NCBI GenBank assembly: GCA_029948255.1
Contig: JALIZF010001534.1
Coordinates: 124,001 to 188,000 of the forward strand
Length of the DNA: 64,000 nucleotides
DNA from: Telmatactis stephensoni
Lineage: Eukaryota; Cnidaria; Anthozoa; Actiniaria; Isophelliidae
Direction: 5' to 3'
Shown: one piece after another, positions 46,069 through 61,000 of the stretch
Position numbering within the stretch: position 1 is the stretch's first letter
How the letters are laid out: every line of letters starts with the position of its first letter
Translations under genes and position numbers: made by a program
Notes under the pieces: generated by a model
The model's input: the letters and a program-made list of their open reading frames with translations, nothing else
What the model was told of the DNA's origin: nothing
Databases searched by the model: none

Positions 46069-49000
46069 TAATTCAAAAGTCAACTACACCTCTTTTTGCA
46101 CCAATCAAAGGTTTTTAAATACATTGTACAAGTCAGTACAGTATCACAGTATTTTATACATTATTATGTATTACAACAAATACATTTTTTTGTCTTCGTG
46201 TTTGTTAATACGCTCTTCAAGGTTATGGGATGTGTCCCCAATATCTCTTTCCAGATGAACACTTGGCATGATAGATGATACCAGACATATTTGTGTGTTA
46301 CATGTGCTATTCCCAAAGGGAATTGACAAAATTACTTAATAATATTAAACAGAATATTCATGTAGATGAACTACCATGATGATCTAAGTGATTGTAAAAA
46401 CAAAGAAAAATATTATTTTACCATTTTATGTATATAATTTTAATATATGGCAAGTGCTTTAATAAAGAATTTTATCTAGTGTGTAATATTTTGTTATTTT
46501 TATGGACCACTTTTGTTTTTGTTTTTGTTTTTCTCAGATTGCAGTTTTACTAGGAGGTATATGTATATTATTGTCAATCGGCACCACCATCTGGGAACAC
46601 TATATTGGAAAGGTAAAAACACATCCTACTTATGTGTGCAGTGAACCCACCATAAGATTTATGTTCATTTGGTGATATATCTAAAATAAAACCTGATTTC
46701 CATGAGCAGGGTTTCATTTATGTATTGCAAATTCAAATGCAACAATTAAGCCCTTTGCAGGACCTTGTGGTCTGCATGTGACACACGTCACTGAAATATC
46801 ATTCTTGATGACATATGGATCAAAAAAATTCTCTCCTTTGAACATTAAAATCTAAACATCCAGATTCACTGAAAATGCTCATTTGAAGGCACTCTTTCTG
46901 ATGATTGCAAGCAAATGTTTGTGTAAACTTGACAAAGGCAATTGCAAGCACATTAATTTATTGGATGTGTAAAAGCAAACACAAGGAATGGAAGATTTTT
47001 AATTAAATTCTTTCAATTGCCTTTGCAGGGTTTGTTGTGTGGTTTTGGGATTGTGCTACTGCAAGTGCATTAAAAAAACTCATGCAATGCCCACTCAGGA
47101 ATTGGTGTAATTGATTCAAAATAAATGCCATGATATGCATTTGTATTTACTTAATGCTTGCCTTTGCACTCATGTGTTTACACATACAATGCTTGTGTTT
47201 GCATTTAATTTGCATTTGCCTCACTCATGTGAATCAGACTAAAGTTACTTCATAATTATGCTTTCCTTAGAATTTCCAAGTTTATCTTCCATGGCCGTCA
47301 TTCTACAAAGAGAGTACTGTTATAGCTGGCATTACACACTGGCCATCATTTATAATGGTACTTAATACACTCATCCCTATATCACTATATATCAGGTAAT
47401 TGCAACATGTTGGTCTGTTGCTGTTAATTACAGCTCTAACATACGAATATCATGACTTGCAGGGTTGAATATTTATATGATATTATAAGGGATGCGTAAA
47501 CCTTATTTGGCCAAGATCCAATTGTATTGTCTGAACCACTTGAGCACTTAGTAGTCATTTTGGTGTAGGATTAATAGAATAATGTCATCTCCTGAACTAT
47601 GACAGGATGGCAGACACATACACACATATGTACATGACATACATGTATTGTGTTATTATTGATATCAAACTGGTACATACATGTATGTTCCAAACTTATC
47701 TTTCTCATATCCCATACAGCGTTGAGGTGATAAGAGTTGGACAAAGTATATGGATTAATTGGGATGTATTAATGTACTATGACAAGAAGGATACTCCAGC
47801 TAGAGCTAGGTAAAATTGTACTCATTAAATAAATTATTATTTAATACAGTTAAACCTCCCATAAGGGGACACCCGTGGGACCAGAATTGGTGTCTGCTGA
47901 TGAGAGGTGTCTGCTTATATTATGGGAGGTTAAAAAGGTCTACATGTAGTTTGTTAGGAGAAGGGACTGAGGGTTTACTGTCCGCTTTTGCACCTATTTT
48001 AATAAACGTTGTCGGCAAAAGCCTACGTGACTCATCCAAAACTATAGGGAGTAGGGGTAGAAATTACTAGAGCTATAAAACAACACAAATAACCACCACC
48101 ATAATTCAACTTGAGCTTGCAATGACCTAATACATCAAGGAGCTTCATTTGCTGATGCTAAAATCAAGACCACAATGCGGAAGAGAGAGTAAAATTTTGC
48201 AACTACCCACACTCCTTTTCGGTCTAGTCGCGTAGACTTGAGACCTGAGCTGATAAGACAACCTTTTTTGAAATAGGTATATATGGGAGTTGTACACTTC
48301 CAGGTGTCCATTAGTGGAAGTTCAACTGCTATAATTTATTATTTGATTAATAGTAATTGATTAATAAAAATTCATAATTTCTGTTATTTTACTTACCATG
48401 GGTCAACTTGTTGATCATCCACTTGCACCATTCATTTACACTTGCAAACCATGAACCATGTAGTGCATCACCAGTCTGTTGTTTTTGGATTTAATGTGTG
48501 GTGATTTATTTTCTTAGAACTACAACACTCACAGAGGAACTTGGTCAAATAGAGTACATATTTTCTGACAAGGTATTGTCATTAGATTAAAAACAACCTT
48601 ATTGTATTGCCATGACCATAATATTATATATATTGTCACTACTAAATGATGCATGTTTGTTTTAGACTGGTACCTTGACACAGAATGTGATGACATTCAA
48701 AATGTGTTCAATCCAAGGCAAGATTTATGGTAAGATATACAATGCAGTTAGGGTGGCATAGTAGTTTAATGCTGGCCTTTCACAGAATGATGTGATCGAG
48801 TTTGATATTTCCCAGCTTGGGCTATACAAAATGTACATTCATGAATTGAGTTTGTTTGATGTGTTGTTCTCTCACTGCCTTTCCAAAAGGGTTTTTTTCT
48901 CCAGGTTCTCCTCCTGTGAGTTGAGTGATGTATGTAGAGTATATCAAATATAATTAGGGGTAACCTTGGAGCTGTTTTGATGGTAAAACTTGACTTTACA

Positions 49001-52000
49001 GAATTATAAAATAAACAGTGATGGTACTAAAAATAATAACAGACATGCTAACATTTAAAGTGTAGTGTACATGTATGCAGTAAAGGATTCTTAAATTATT
49101 TATGCTTCATGTACGTAGTTTTATTAGCAAATTACATTAATTTTTAAAATTAATAATTTGGTAATACTTGCTAGGAGAAAATTATGCTGACCACTGAATA
49201 CAATTTATAATGTTAATTGTTCAAACTTTTCCATTCTTAACTGTCTAATAAAATTATACAAATTAATGTTTGCAGTATGAATACTCTGTTAACCTTCTTT
49301 TCTCCTTTCATTTCCTTCCTTTTCTCCTTTTCATTTTGTCTCTTTTGATCCCCTCCATTCTGTTTTAGCTTGTCCATTTTCTCACTTTTCCTTCCCCTTG
49401 TCGTTATCCACCTTTCTCTTTACCACTCTTTCACTACTGCTCCTTCCTTTTTCACCTTCACTTGCACTTCACTTCGCCATCTCACTTCATTTTGCAGCAC
49501 TATAGCCAATGCTGCCTAAATTACAAGACTTTGCACCTCACAACATATTCCAAAATATTTACCCTTCAGATAATCTGGTTTGAGTATCATGAAAGTGTGG
49601 CCGTCAATAAAGTCCTTATACTTTTTGATGCCTGCATAACTGAATCTGTTTATGTTGCATTTGCTTCCACTGCTTGTGACAACCAGGCATTACTCTCAAG
49701 TTTCTCAAGCCAGATTCTCTGGGAACACTACTGACAATTTTGTAATATGTAGCCATCAAGACATGAATGTTATGTATGGCAGCTTACCATAAACATTTGT
49801 ACATAATATTAGATAATTATCAAAATCTAATTCACGTACACTATGATAGGAAAGCCTAGATGTAAAACAGACTTAAATGGGGCTGCATGCACTTCTGCAC
49901 CTTGCACCTATTACTTATGCCCATATCATTTGTGCTTCTTCCATTGTCCTTTGCATGGTAAATATACATTTTAAACTCTATTAACAATCAATAATTGCAT
50001 TGTTGCTAGATTTATTAGTCAAGAATGCAATATTACAAATGAAATATTAAACTTAAAATTGGAGTCAAATTAAAATAGTTGAACATATACATGTCAATGA
50101 CACTGTGACCATGAGATGACTGTGTGGTTTCAGTGGTAAAACTAAAACTTTAATAAGCTGATTTTTTTGAAGTTAAAAATAAGTATTAATTATGGCCACT
50201 TAACCTGTCATTCTAAGCCATCTAAATGCATCTCAATAACATGATTACATACTATTAATTCAATCATTATACACTTCATCCACCGTTTTCTTTAGCTTAC
50301 TGTTACATGGAATATGTATAATTGATCTGTGATGTGGAGATGTTGACACAAACACAATAAAAGTATCCCATTAACTGTGTATCATTTCTTTTTTCAAGGT
50401 AAAGGACCGGATGCATTTACATCGATAGATTATGTTGCAGACATATCCTCAACTGAGGTATGCTATATTGTTTGTTTGTTTTTGTGAATTGGGTTTTCTA
50501 GAGTGTCCTAGTATGGTAGTAGTATCTGTGCCTCTGGATTTAGCCTGCGTTGCCAGCTCTCAAGGAAGGGAAAGGAAGGGAAGGGAAGGGGAAAGGAGTG
50601 GAAAGGCGAGGGGAAAGGAGTGGAAAGGCGAGGGGAAAGGAGTGGAAAGGCGAGGGGAAAGGAGTGGAAAGGCGAGGGGAAAGGAGTGGAAAGGCGAGGG
50701 GAAAGGAGTGGAAAGGGGAGGGAAGGGCGACTGGGGAGGAGAGGAGGGAAAAACGCAGGCTACTCTGGGTTCTGATTGATTGAAACAAAATAAAGTAATA
50801 AATGGTTAACTAGGAAATTGAGAGTCCTCACACAACCCTGTTACTGTCAACCTCCCCTCCCCCTCACTCCGTGTGGGGTATTTTTTATTAGAACTTCACC
50901 TGATTTCCTGTTATTTGAAACAACTTCACCCTTTGCTGGTGGTAAATGCATGACGGAAGACGAATGGTTAACATATCATAAGCGTGCTTAATGCACAATA
51001 CTGGCTGGTGGTCAAAAAAGTAGTTCTAAAAGTAGCCCAAAAGTGGGGCAACACCTAACTTCTTACGACATTTCCATTTAATGGAACCAGTCTGTCAGCC
51101 AGGACTGCTAAATGGCAAACCTCATTTCTTTCAGGTTCGTCTAATGCTAAGGACTGACTTAGACATGTACATGTACGGACCATGAAAAATAGCCATTCTG
51201 GGCTCTGTTGTTCAAAACCTATTAGCACTAATACGGGGTTAAATATCAAGAAAATAATTACCGTTAGAATTAGCACTAACCCGTTTTCAATTCAAACAAC
51301 TAATCCCTGGCTGGCTGGTTCCAATAAATGCCAGAAAATGACTTTGGCAGTCCCTGGTTATGCTCTCCTGACTGAAATGCTAAATATCAATTCTTCTTTT
51401 ATTTTTTTCTTGAGCAGACATTAGCAGATTTCTCAAAAAACCAATACTACGATGGCAAATTTAAGTTCTGTGACCAATCTTTAATTGATGATGTCTATAA
51501 TAATAGCAAGGTGAGCTGCTGTAATTCAGGTCGTCATTTTCCGTGTACATGAAGCCTCATTGATCTCCCTATTACGGTGATTACTCTGCTTTCAACTGGC
51601 GACCTGCTTGGCAACTAACAGTCAAATAACAATATTGAAATAACTAGAACCAAGAGACCATAATACTAAGAGAGCGAAACTCAGTATTGATGTCTATGCG
51701 ATGTTCGTGGCGACTAAGGCTATTTTTAGTAACTTCGCTATCGTGCGCGCAAGGTTCTCAAATAATAGAATTTCATTTTTACGTGTGCGCGGACGGAACC
51801 GTTTGCTTTCGGAATTTGAATTGTATTGTTTGAGAGCCTTGCGCGCGCGATGGCGGAATTACTAAAGATAGCCGCCTTAGTCGCCGCGAACATCGCACAG
51901 ACATAAAGACTGAGTTCCGCTCTCTTAGTATTATGGTCTCTTGCTAGAACAAAGTAAAAGTTTCAATGAAAGATGCGGTGTAGAAAGAAAAATCCCACGG

Positions 52001-55000
52001 AGGAAACTTTCCGAACGGTGACCCTACACTCTACTAACTGGCACAACAAAGCAGAGAAAAAAATCTGGCCTTAGTGGGATTCGAACCCACGACCCCTGGA
52101 TTTATATGCCAATGCTCTAACAACTGAGCTACGAGGTCAACTGTCATTTCTTGAGACTGTTCCACTCCATTCTATCTTAGTGCTACGCTGTCTTTCATTA
52201 CATCTATATACCCACTACTATCTCATCAAACTGTCTTCAAGTGTCCTCTTCCACATTGCAAAAACAAATTTATGCAGTTTTCAATTTCTTATCAAAAAAG
52301 ATTACTAGCGCCGTGTGACGCCGAAATAATAATAAAAAAATCCCTAGGTTCCAGTGTGGCAAATGCTCACGATCTTGCGCGCGTGCGTGTGCCAAACTAC
52401 CCTAGTTCGACACATGTAAATCACTCTAGCAGATACTTTAAACTCGCTGCATACTTTCACAGTCGTGCTCTGGGTGTCAGGGCTTGGTCACGCTACGTTT
52501 CGTTCGGCCTTCGTTGTCCGACCTTCAGTTCTCAGCTTGGAGGGGGATAACAAGTATTAGCATCTGACACCCATGTGTAAGGTAGCAGAAGCTTAATAGA
52601 TAGTATATTTTTTTCTTTCTCAAGGACTGCCATGAGATGATGAGACTGCTAGCTCTTTGTCATACTGTCATGATAGAAAATACAGGAGGTAAATAAACAC
52701 TAAGTTTGTATTGTACAGTCAGTGAAAACACTTTATAAGGTAACAAATGTCACGTGCCATTAAATATTGCTTTTGCGCATGCGTTCTAAAGAAAACTTCG
52801 AATTTTGCACTTTAAAGCTGAGAACTCCATGTGCGCAAACATTGGCTGTATGTGTTGCAAAGTTTGTTGATATCTAACTGCAATGTACATAGTATGTGAA
52901 TTTTGATTATCAGATGGTCTACAATATCAAGCTCAGTCTCCAGATGAAGCTGCTCTCGTGACTGCCGCCAGAAACTTTGGCTTTGTTTTTAAGGTATGTT
53001 ACAAACAACCAATTAAACAAACAAATGTACGTGGACTTATACCAATATACCCATTTTTCTATTAGGAGCGTTCACCTACAACAATTACAATTGATGTCCT
53101 AGGACAAGAGGTAAGATTCTTAAATCAGTATTTATCTCCATGACGATGAGCGGAATGTAAAGGGAAACACCATTAAAAAGAGCACTGACACTGATTTAAC
53201 TTTACTACCAGCTTGAACACTTTCCGTCAAGGACTACCAAAGAATTCTCAAAATGTCTGTCATGTTAATCTAAGCTTTTTGCAGCGTTTCGCGCAGTAGT
53301 TGTATATTAAGCGCAATAGACTTTTTTCGAGTTTGATTATGCCCTTGAAAAGATATAGACAATAGACGTACAAACGCAGGGTTAGCCTCGAGTCGAGGTA
53401 AATTATTCCAAAATACAAGCGAAAAACCATACATTGTTCACAGGCTTCGTGCTACTCCTTGAAAACTCCTTGAACTTCATTTACGTTTTCGTTTTGCTCA
53501 TATCCATTCATAGGATATATCTAGGAAATTGCGTTTTCCTATGATAGGAACTAGACAAAGTGTAGGAAAATACATTTTCCTTCATATTTCCTTGGTATTT
53601 CGTATCATTGGAAATTGCATTTTCTTAGATATTTCCTATCATAAGAAAATGAAAAGGTAGAAAATATCTAGGAAAATGCAATTTCCAATGATTGGAAATA
53701 TCTAGGAAATATGATTTTCTCCAGTTCCTATCATAGGAAAATGCAGTTTCCTAGATATTTCCTATCACTGGAAATGAGCAAAAAATTTCCATTGTGTTAC
53801 AGATGATCGGTGGTGATAATGATCCATGACTCTTCTTTTCTAGGAGCATTATGAACTACTTGCTATTCTCGACTTTAATAATGACCGAAAACGCATGTCA
53901 GTAAGTATCAAAGTTAACAGGTTGCTATTACAAAGTCCTATTGATAGTTGATATTCAGACAGTCAGAGGTCGCTGGTGTAAAGCACGCGGTACCGCTGAC
54001 CTTGGCACCATCAAGCTGTATGAATAGAAGGGGCAACCTGCACTTATCGGAAGATTTCATCCAATTGGTGGGCCACCCGAGAATCTCAATAAAAGAAACT
54101 TTTGAAAACGGCAATAACAACAGTTAATAGATTCTTTTGTTTTATCAAACCAATTAGATGACGTCTTCCGAGGAGGTACAGACTACCTGGGATAGAAACG
54201 AGAAATATCTGTAACGTTAACAAGTGCGTTTTTAATCACAGATGAAAATCTATATTTACAATCTACAGTATATATGAGAACAATCAAAATAGATAGTATC
54301 GTGAACATTTTCGAGACAATTGTTTTCATTAAAGTACTTTCTATAATATACGAAAGTAGCGAAAATTCTGGCTAATAAATGTTTCTTTTTAGGTCATAGT
54401 TAAAAAAGATGATCAAATAAAATTGTATTGCAAAGGAGCAGGTAGGTCTTCGCTGTCTTTGAGATGTTATTGTTTTGTGATCGTTGTTTTATTGTTATTG
54501 TTAGCGAACTTTAAATCCGAGTATGCACGAGTTCTAAAGTAGCCCTGTGCGCGTTCGTTTCCGGTGGGGTTTTTTTTTCCTTTTCTTTCCTTTTCTTCTT
54601 TTTACAATGTAAAGTTGCATTCTACTTACGCAGCTACGTTTCAGTATCAAGAACGCAAACAGGGCAAATTTTAAAACTCGTACTCGTGGTCGGATCTAAA
54701 GTTGGCTAACGTTTTTATGTCTGAATTGCTCTTTTTCATGATGACATCATGTCTTTGTTTATGATGGGGGACAGAATCGTTTAGAACAACAGTAAATTGA
54801 ACGAAATGTCCTCTGCTCCCCAGGGGGGAGTGGGGGGGGGGGGGGGGGGGGGGGAAGGGGGCTAATGAAATTTCAAATAGTCTGGTTTCCAAATAACGAC
54901 ATATCAATGTTTTATGAATCACATTTCTAGCATTTTTGCTGGCTAATGCCTTTTTCCTGTGTTCTAAAAAAACACTTTTATATCTATTTTTCTTTGCGTT

Positions 55001-58000
55001 GCTGCCGTCCCCCGTCCCCCCCCCCCCCCCCCTCCTCCGACGAGCATGATCCTTAGCTTTTCAACAATAGATAGTTTTATTGTGACGTCTTAATGAAATC
55101 GGGCAATTGATAAATTGACTTTTGGAGTGACGCTTGGCTATATTTTGTTTCCAGACTCCATTGTTTTTGAGAGATTAGATCCTTCATGCAAGGCAATGAT
55201 GTCAAGTACTCACGAGCACCTTAATGTAAGAACCGCTTACTACTTGAAAGATGTGATTTCTTACCTGTCTGTTTTCACTCAAATCGTTTGCTCGTTCTTT
55301 CATTTCTTCCTCCCACCCTTCCTCCCCCTCCACTCTCTTCCCTTCCCTCTGTCCTCTCTCCCCAGGCCTGCCTGCCTGCCTGCCTGCCTCCGTTTCCTTG
55401 AGAAACAAAAGTGAAAGAATCGGTAGCCATGTTGGATGGGCGCACCACGAACACTAATGGGACTGTTTTGTTGAAATTTATCCAAGATGGCTACCGTGGC
55501 GTTAGTTTCAACCCAATTTTGATGTTTCAGGTGTTTGCTTGTGAAGGTCTAAGAACGCTTGTAACGGCCTATAAGGACATTCCTTTGGACGTGTATAAGC
55601 AGTGGAGTCACAAATATCATCAAGCAAGGTAATGGCAGTATATTTGATGTACAGAATTCCTATTTGATCACTCACATTTTTGCTACTTTACTTTAGCATT
55701 TCTATGGAGGACAGGGATGAAAAAGTTCAAGCAGTAAGTATTCATTGTTAATCAAAATAGATAGATAACTTCCATGTAATTTACTCTCAATATGTCCAGT
55801 ACGCCAACAGACTGTATTAAATACATTCCAGCTAGTGACCAGTGACGCCACCCCCTTGGTTGCTTATACAAATTACTCATTGGGGGAGGGGGGGGGGGGG
55901 TGGGGGTGTGAAACTCTTCTCAATCACTTGACCAAACGACATCAAATTATTTTTGGTGCTAGTGTAGTTGTCAATGTTGTTGTTTGAAGTTGGTATATCA
56001 CTGTATTAGAGAGATTAAGAATCACGTACAAGTGACACAGCCTGACATGCCTTTTTTTTTTGCGTTTGGCGTTGTCGTTTCAACGCGAGGATGAGTCATT
56101 ACGCGTTTGCCGTTACTGCAATTTTCATAATTATGCGAACTCTGACCTTCAAACAGTCCGTTGGAATTTGGTTTTTAGCTTCCGCCCACTTCAAACAAAC
56201 AACAAAAAATACTCATAAAGATCCCTAAAAATCCATCAAATGACTTAATATGATCTTTAGACGATCTATAACAGCTAAATATAATTTTGGTATTAGTTAA
56301 ATCTAAGTATTTTTGATTTTTAATTTTGATTGACGGAAGCTAATTTGGCAAAAAAACACTTGAGTGTTTACATGTCTGAGTTCGCAGGATTTTGAAAATT
56401 GCAGTAACTGGATTGAATTGAATTGAATTGTCTTTACTGCTCTTTTTGATGTTCATTAAAAATAAATAAAATAGTAATTGTTTGATTACAATGGAAGAAA
56501 AAAATATATATAACAACATGGTAATTATAATATGATATTAGAGCCTGAAGGCTAAATTAACTGGTAAGTTTTCTAGTTAGCCCCCAGCCCTTTTGTTAAC
56601 AGGTGAAAAGTCACTCGTTTGGGTGTCCAAAACGCAACGTCAGGGGCAGAAAATGTAGGCCTCGTGCTGGCCTCGTGATCTCTGCTTTTTGTTTCCCGTG
56701 TACCGGATTCACAATTTCCCAGTAATACACTACGGTCGGAAGGAAACAATGCCATAGGCGACACTAGTGAAAAACGTCTGCGCATGCGTGCATATTACGA
56801 TGTTTTCTTAAGAAATGTTTGAGTTTTAGCCTGAAATGAAATGCTCGTGTTCTCGGTGTATACATAAAATTTCTCTTGTATACTTTTGTGAGACAAAGAT
56901 ATTGTATTTATGAAGACATTATATGAATACTGGCCCTAAGTTTCAAGAAATAACCTTAAGTTTTGACATTTTGTGAAAACCATTGTTGAAGGCAAGCGTA
57001 AAAACGAAATTTGCATAATTTACAAAAGCACGAAGACTTGACTACGAGCATGCGCAGACGTTTTTCACTAGTGTCGCCATAGGCGACAAGTAGAACAAAA
57101 AGACATGGATTGTTCACAGTAATCCCCCCATTTCTTTGTTTTTGTTGCTTTACCAAATCACAAGCGTCGTTCTAACCGTAGTGGATGAATAAAAATAATA
57201 TTTACTTTTTGAGTATGGGATAGCTTATTATCGAGTTATCTACTTTGAGATCGTCCTGGGTGGAAGATTACTGATGATTAGGGAGTGGCTTCATATACTT
57301 AACTACTTATGAGTAGTAACTGCTCATGATATAACTTGACATTCAGGTTTATGAGGAAATAGAAACAAATCTTATTCTAATTGGAGCAACAGCTATTGAA
57401 GACAAACTCCAAGATGGCGTACCTAGTGCCATTGCAACATTAGCTGCCGTAAGTAAAGGTCTTTCTAGACGGACAAATTTTCTATATCAGGAAACTCAAC
57501 TTATCCTATTTAGACAAGGCGCAAAACTGAAAAAGTCGATCGCAAAAAGTGCAGAAGGCATTTTAGGGTAGAAGCTGGTAACATAACTATTCTAAACTAA
57601 TTTTTCATGCTGAATACGAATATGACTGTTACCAAGACGTATTCAGCAATCTTAGACGTGTAAATGACGTATTTTGTGAATTGTTACAGTCATTTCTACT
57701 AACGGCTTTTTCATGTAATTCCAAAAGTTCCCAAACTTAAAAACAATGACCATAGCTGGAAAGAACACATCAAAATCAGTAAAACTGTGAAGTTTGAAGG
57801 ATATAAGTTGAAAAATCAAGGAGATACGAATTTTCCGAAAAACGAAATTTTGTATGAAAACACTTACAGTTATGAGAGATACCAACAAATTTCGATTTTT
57901 GAAAATTCGTATCTCCTTGATTTTTCAACTTATATCCTTCAAACTTCACAGTTTTACTGATTTTGATGTCCTCTTTCCAGCTATGATAACCGTTTTTAAG

Positions 58001-61000
58001 TTTGGGAACTTTTGGAATTACATGAAAAAGCCGTTAGTATGAAATGACCGTAGCAATTCACAAAATACCTCATTAACACGTATAAGATTGCAGAATACAT
58101 TTTGGTAACAGTCATATTCGCATTCAGCATGAAAAATCAGTTAAGAATAGTAATGTTACCAGCCTCTACCCCAAAATGCCTCCAGGTGTCTGATTTTTCG
58201 AAAATGCGCCTTGTCTAATTTACAAACAATGATTTAACTTATTTCTTTACAGGCGGATATCAAAATCTGGGTGTTAACTGGTGATAAACCTGAAACAGCT
58301 GTGAATATCGGTTATTCGTGCCAACTGTTAACTGACGACTTTGCACAAGTGTTTATGATAGACGGTGAGAGTTGGGAGTCAGTTCGAGAGTCAATAGCAA
58401 TGTATAAAGATAAAGTTAAATCTAGTCTTACGCCAGAGCAAAGAAACTCATTGGAATCCACAGAAACAGTAGAAATGGTTTCTTTTAAGGAAAACATTGT
58501 AGGGACTATGTCGGGTGCTTCGGTAAGTAATTTTCTTAGAAAGCTTAAAATTCAACTGTCGGAAACGGCAGACGACAAGTAGAATCACGTGACTTGCTTT
58601 TTTCGCCTATGGCGATGGTACTTAAATAGGACTTTTGAGCATAACTTTAAGCGTTTACAGCAAATACAAAGTGAATCGCCTTGGAGTTGAAGCAGCAACG
58701 CCAAATGCAAACAAGCAGGTCATGTGATCCTTTCTGCCGTTTTTCATGTACGTGAGGCTTAAGCTTTCTATATTTTCCCATTCATTTTAATGCCACAAAC
58801 AGCCTCATTATAGACCATATGCATTTGCCTCAGTGATCTTTCCCATTTACTGCTCTTGGGTCTTCTTCCTTTTGTCATGAATTACGATGAAAAAACATAC
58901 ACTTGTTCGTGTATAACCGATATATAAAGAATCTTATTCCAAAGACAACTTAAATGGGAGAGCACTGAAGCAAACGAACAAATTTTTATGATATGATCAT
59001 GATATCACTTAAAAAATGATCGAGCAGTCTCAGTTTGCTCTTATGTGATTATATCCATTGTGTTAACTTTCAGAAAAAAAGCAGCAACGATTTTGGTCTT
59101 GTAGTAACGGGGAAAAGTCTGGTGAGTTCTTTTACAGCTGTTGACACGATAGATACAAACAGTCCCTCCCTCGGTTCAATTAACTTTAGGTAGATGGCAA
59201 AAGACCAAATACCTCACACACAAATATGGTTGTATTGCTAAACTGGAGGCTGACTGTAAGGCTAAGATTTTCTAGTTTCTCAAAGCCGTTGTCGATAAAT
59301 GTTCATTGCCCAGTGTTTAACCTTTTGTTTTCCTTTTCCGTGCGTCTGCATTCTAATAGATGCACAGTTGACGTCAAAATGTTTATACATGATTCACGAA
59401 ATATCAATTTCAACCAATTAGAGGACGCCTATAGTCTATCACATCATCTGTACATTTGTTCTTTAATAATACACGATTGTCTGCCTATTAGGAGGCGCAT
59501 GCTCTTGGTGACTCTATAGATTTTATACTTATCTCCAGTCTTATTTTTTCAAGGTTCATGCTTTGAGTACAAGTCTTGAGTTAGAATTCCTTGAGTTGGC
59601 ATGTCTTTGCAAAGCGGTAATCTGCTGCCGAGTGACTCCTTTGCAAAAAGTATGTATACGAATAACAATAATAATAACTTTATTTTGACACGAAATTTGA
59701 TTAAAGCCTAGGGCTTGTGGGGTCGTGTATAAACTAAATATTAAAGAATAATAAGTAAAAAGAATATAATTCATCCTTTTTACCGATGTCACGTAAAATT
59801 GTCATTTTCAGTGCTATTCATTAAAACAAAACGGCAAAACGACGCTAACTAAAATTACATTGCATTCGACGTGACAAAAGTTCGACGTTTGAATTCACGC
59901 CGAACTCTTACTGTTTCGTGCGACTGGATCAGTCGATTTTAATTTCTGCCGAACTTAATCAAATTTATCAAATTAAACTGGTTCAGATGTTGTACTTCTC
60001 ATGTGCGAAATCAGTGCAACTATTGGATTCGACGTGCAAAAGCTCAAACATATGAACTGGACCTTACTTTCCTTCTTACCGCAGTGGGGCACGTCCATTT
60101 AGCGCCAACACAAAAGATCGCCACTGTTTTCTGTCCTGGGCTGCGACCACTATCTCCTCAAAGGAAATATTGGTCTCCTGCAAATCCCTTATGACTGTGT
60201 CCCTCCAACGCATGCGTTGCCGTCTCTTCATTTGTAACATGGTCTCTCCAGGATACACACCAAGGGTTCTTCGGAGGGATCCAGTATGGAAAGCTTTCAG
60301 CACCGTATATTAATAAAGTGGCCTACGGTTAATGACCACTATTCTTTGTTTGATGAGCACGTTGTTATTCTCCTAGGCCCTTGTAGTACAATTAGTCAAA
60401 GCGAAGAAGAATGCCATGACGTTAGCTATAGGAGATGGAGCCAATGATGTCAGTATGATTAAAGGTCTGTCTTTAACATTAGTGCTAATCATTAGTCAGA
60501 TTTTCAGGAACCCAGGCCAGGTCAATAACTCAAGTCTGTTGTATTGTTCTACAGCTGCTCACATTGGGATTGGTATCAGTGGACAAGAAGGCATGCAGGC
60601 AGTGCTTGCAAGTGACTATTCGTTTGCTCAATTTAGATATCCTTATTTTATATATTTTAACATGACCGTCTGTCTATCTGTCCGTCTGTCTGTGTTTTTA
60701 AAGTTTTAAAGGGGGACTAGCATCAAAATTGTTCAACATTCAATTCAGCTGAAACTTCATTGGAAGACTCTAAAAGATCTGTTCAAAAACTGGTTAGTAT
60801 TTTTTTCTGAAAATTGTCATGGGAAGTATTAGATTTTTATGAATCTTTAGCGGTATCAGTGACGTCATACACTTCACACAAACTTTAGCTCCATACATTT
60901 CTTTGTAATTTGTAAATGAAATATCTCAACGTAAATATTCTACATTCATTTGGCGAAAACTGCAGAAAATAGATCCTTAGCCTAAACAATGTAAGAAAAC

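Noticed and set aside
50432..50779. Lys/Gly/Glu-rich repeat protein
   Set aside because: It is the translation of the 22-bp minisatellite in intron 16; both strands are open for the same compositional reason.
52067..52138. Functional nuclear tRNA
   Set aside because: The T arm is perfect, but acceptor and anticodon stems mispair and the putative ATA anticodon would need an intron-containing Tyr gene; it is more likely a SINE head.
55411..55632. 73-residue ORF covering flippase exon 24
   Set aside because: Only 55531-55628 is exon; the upstream part is intron read-through ending at the GATGTTTCAG acceptor.
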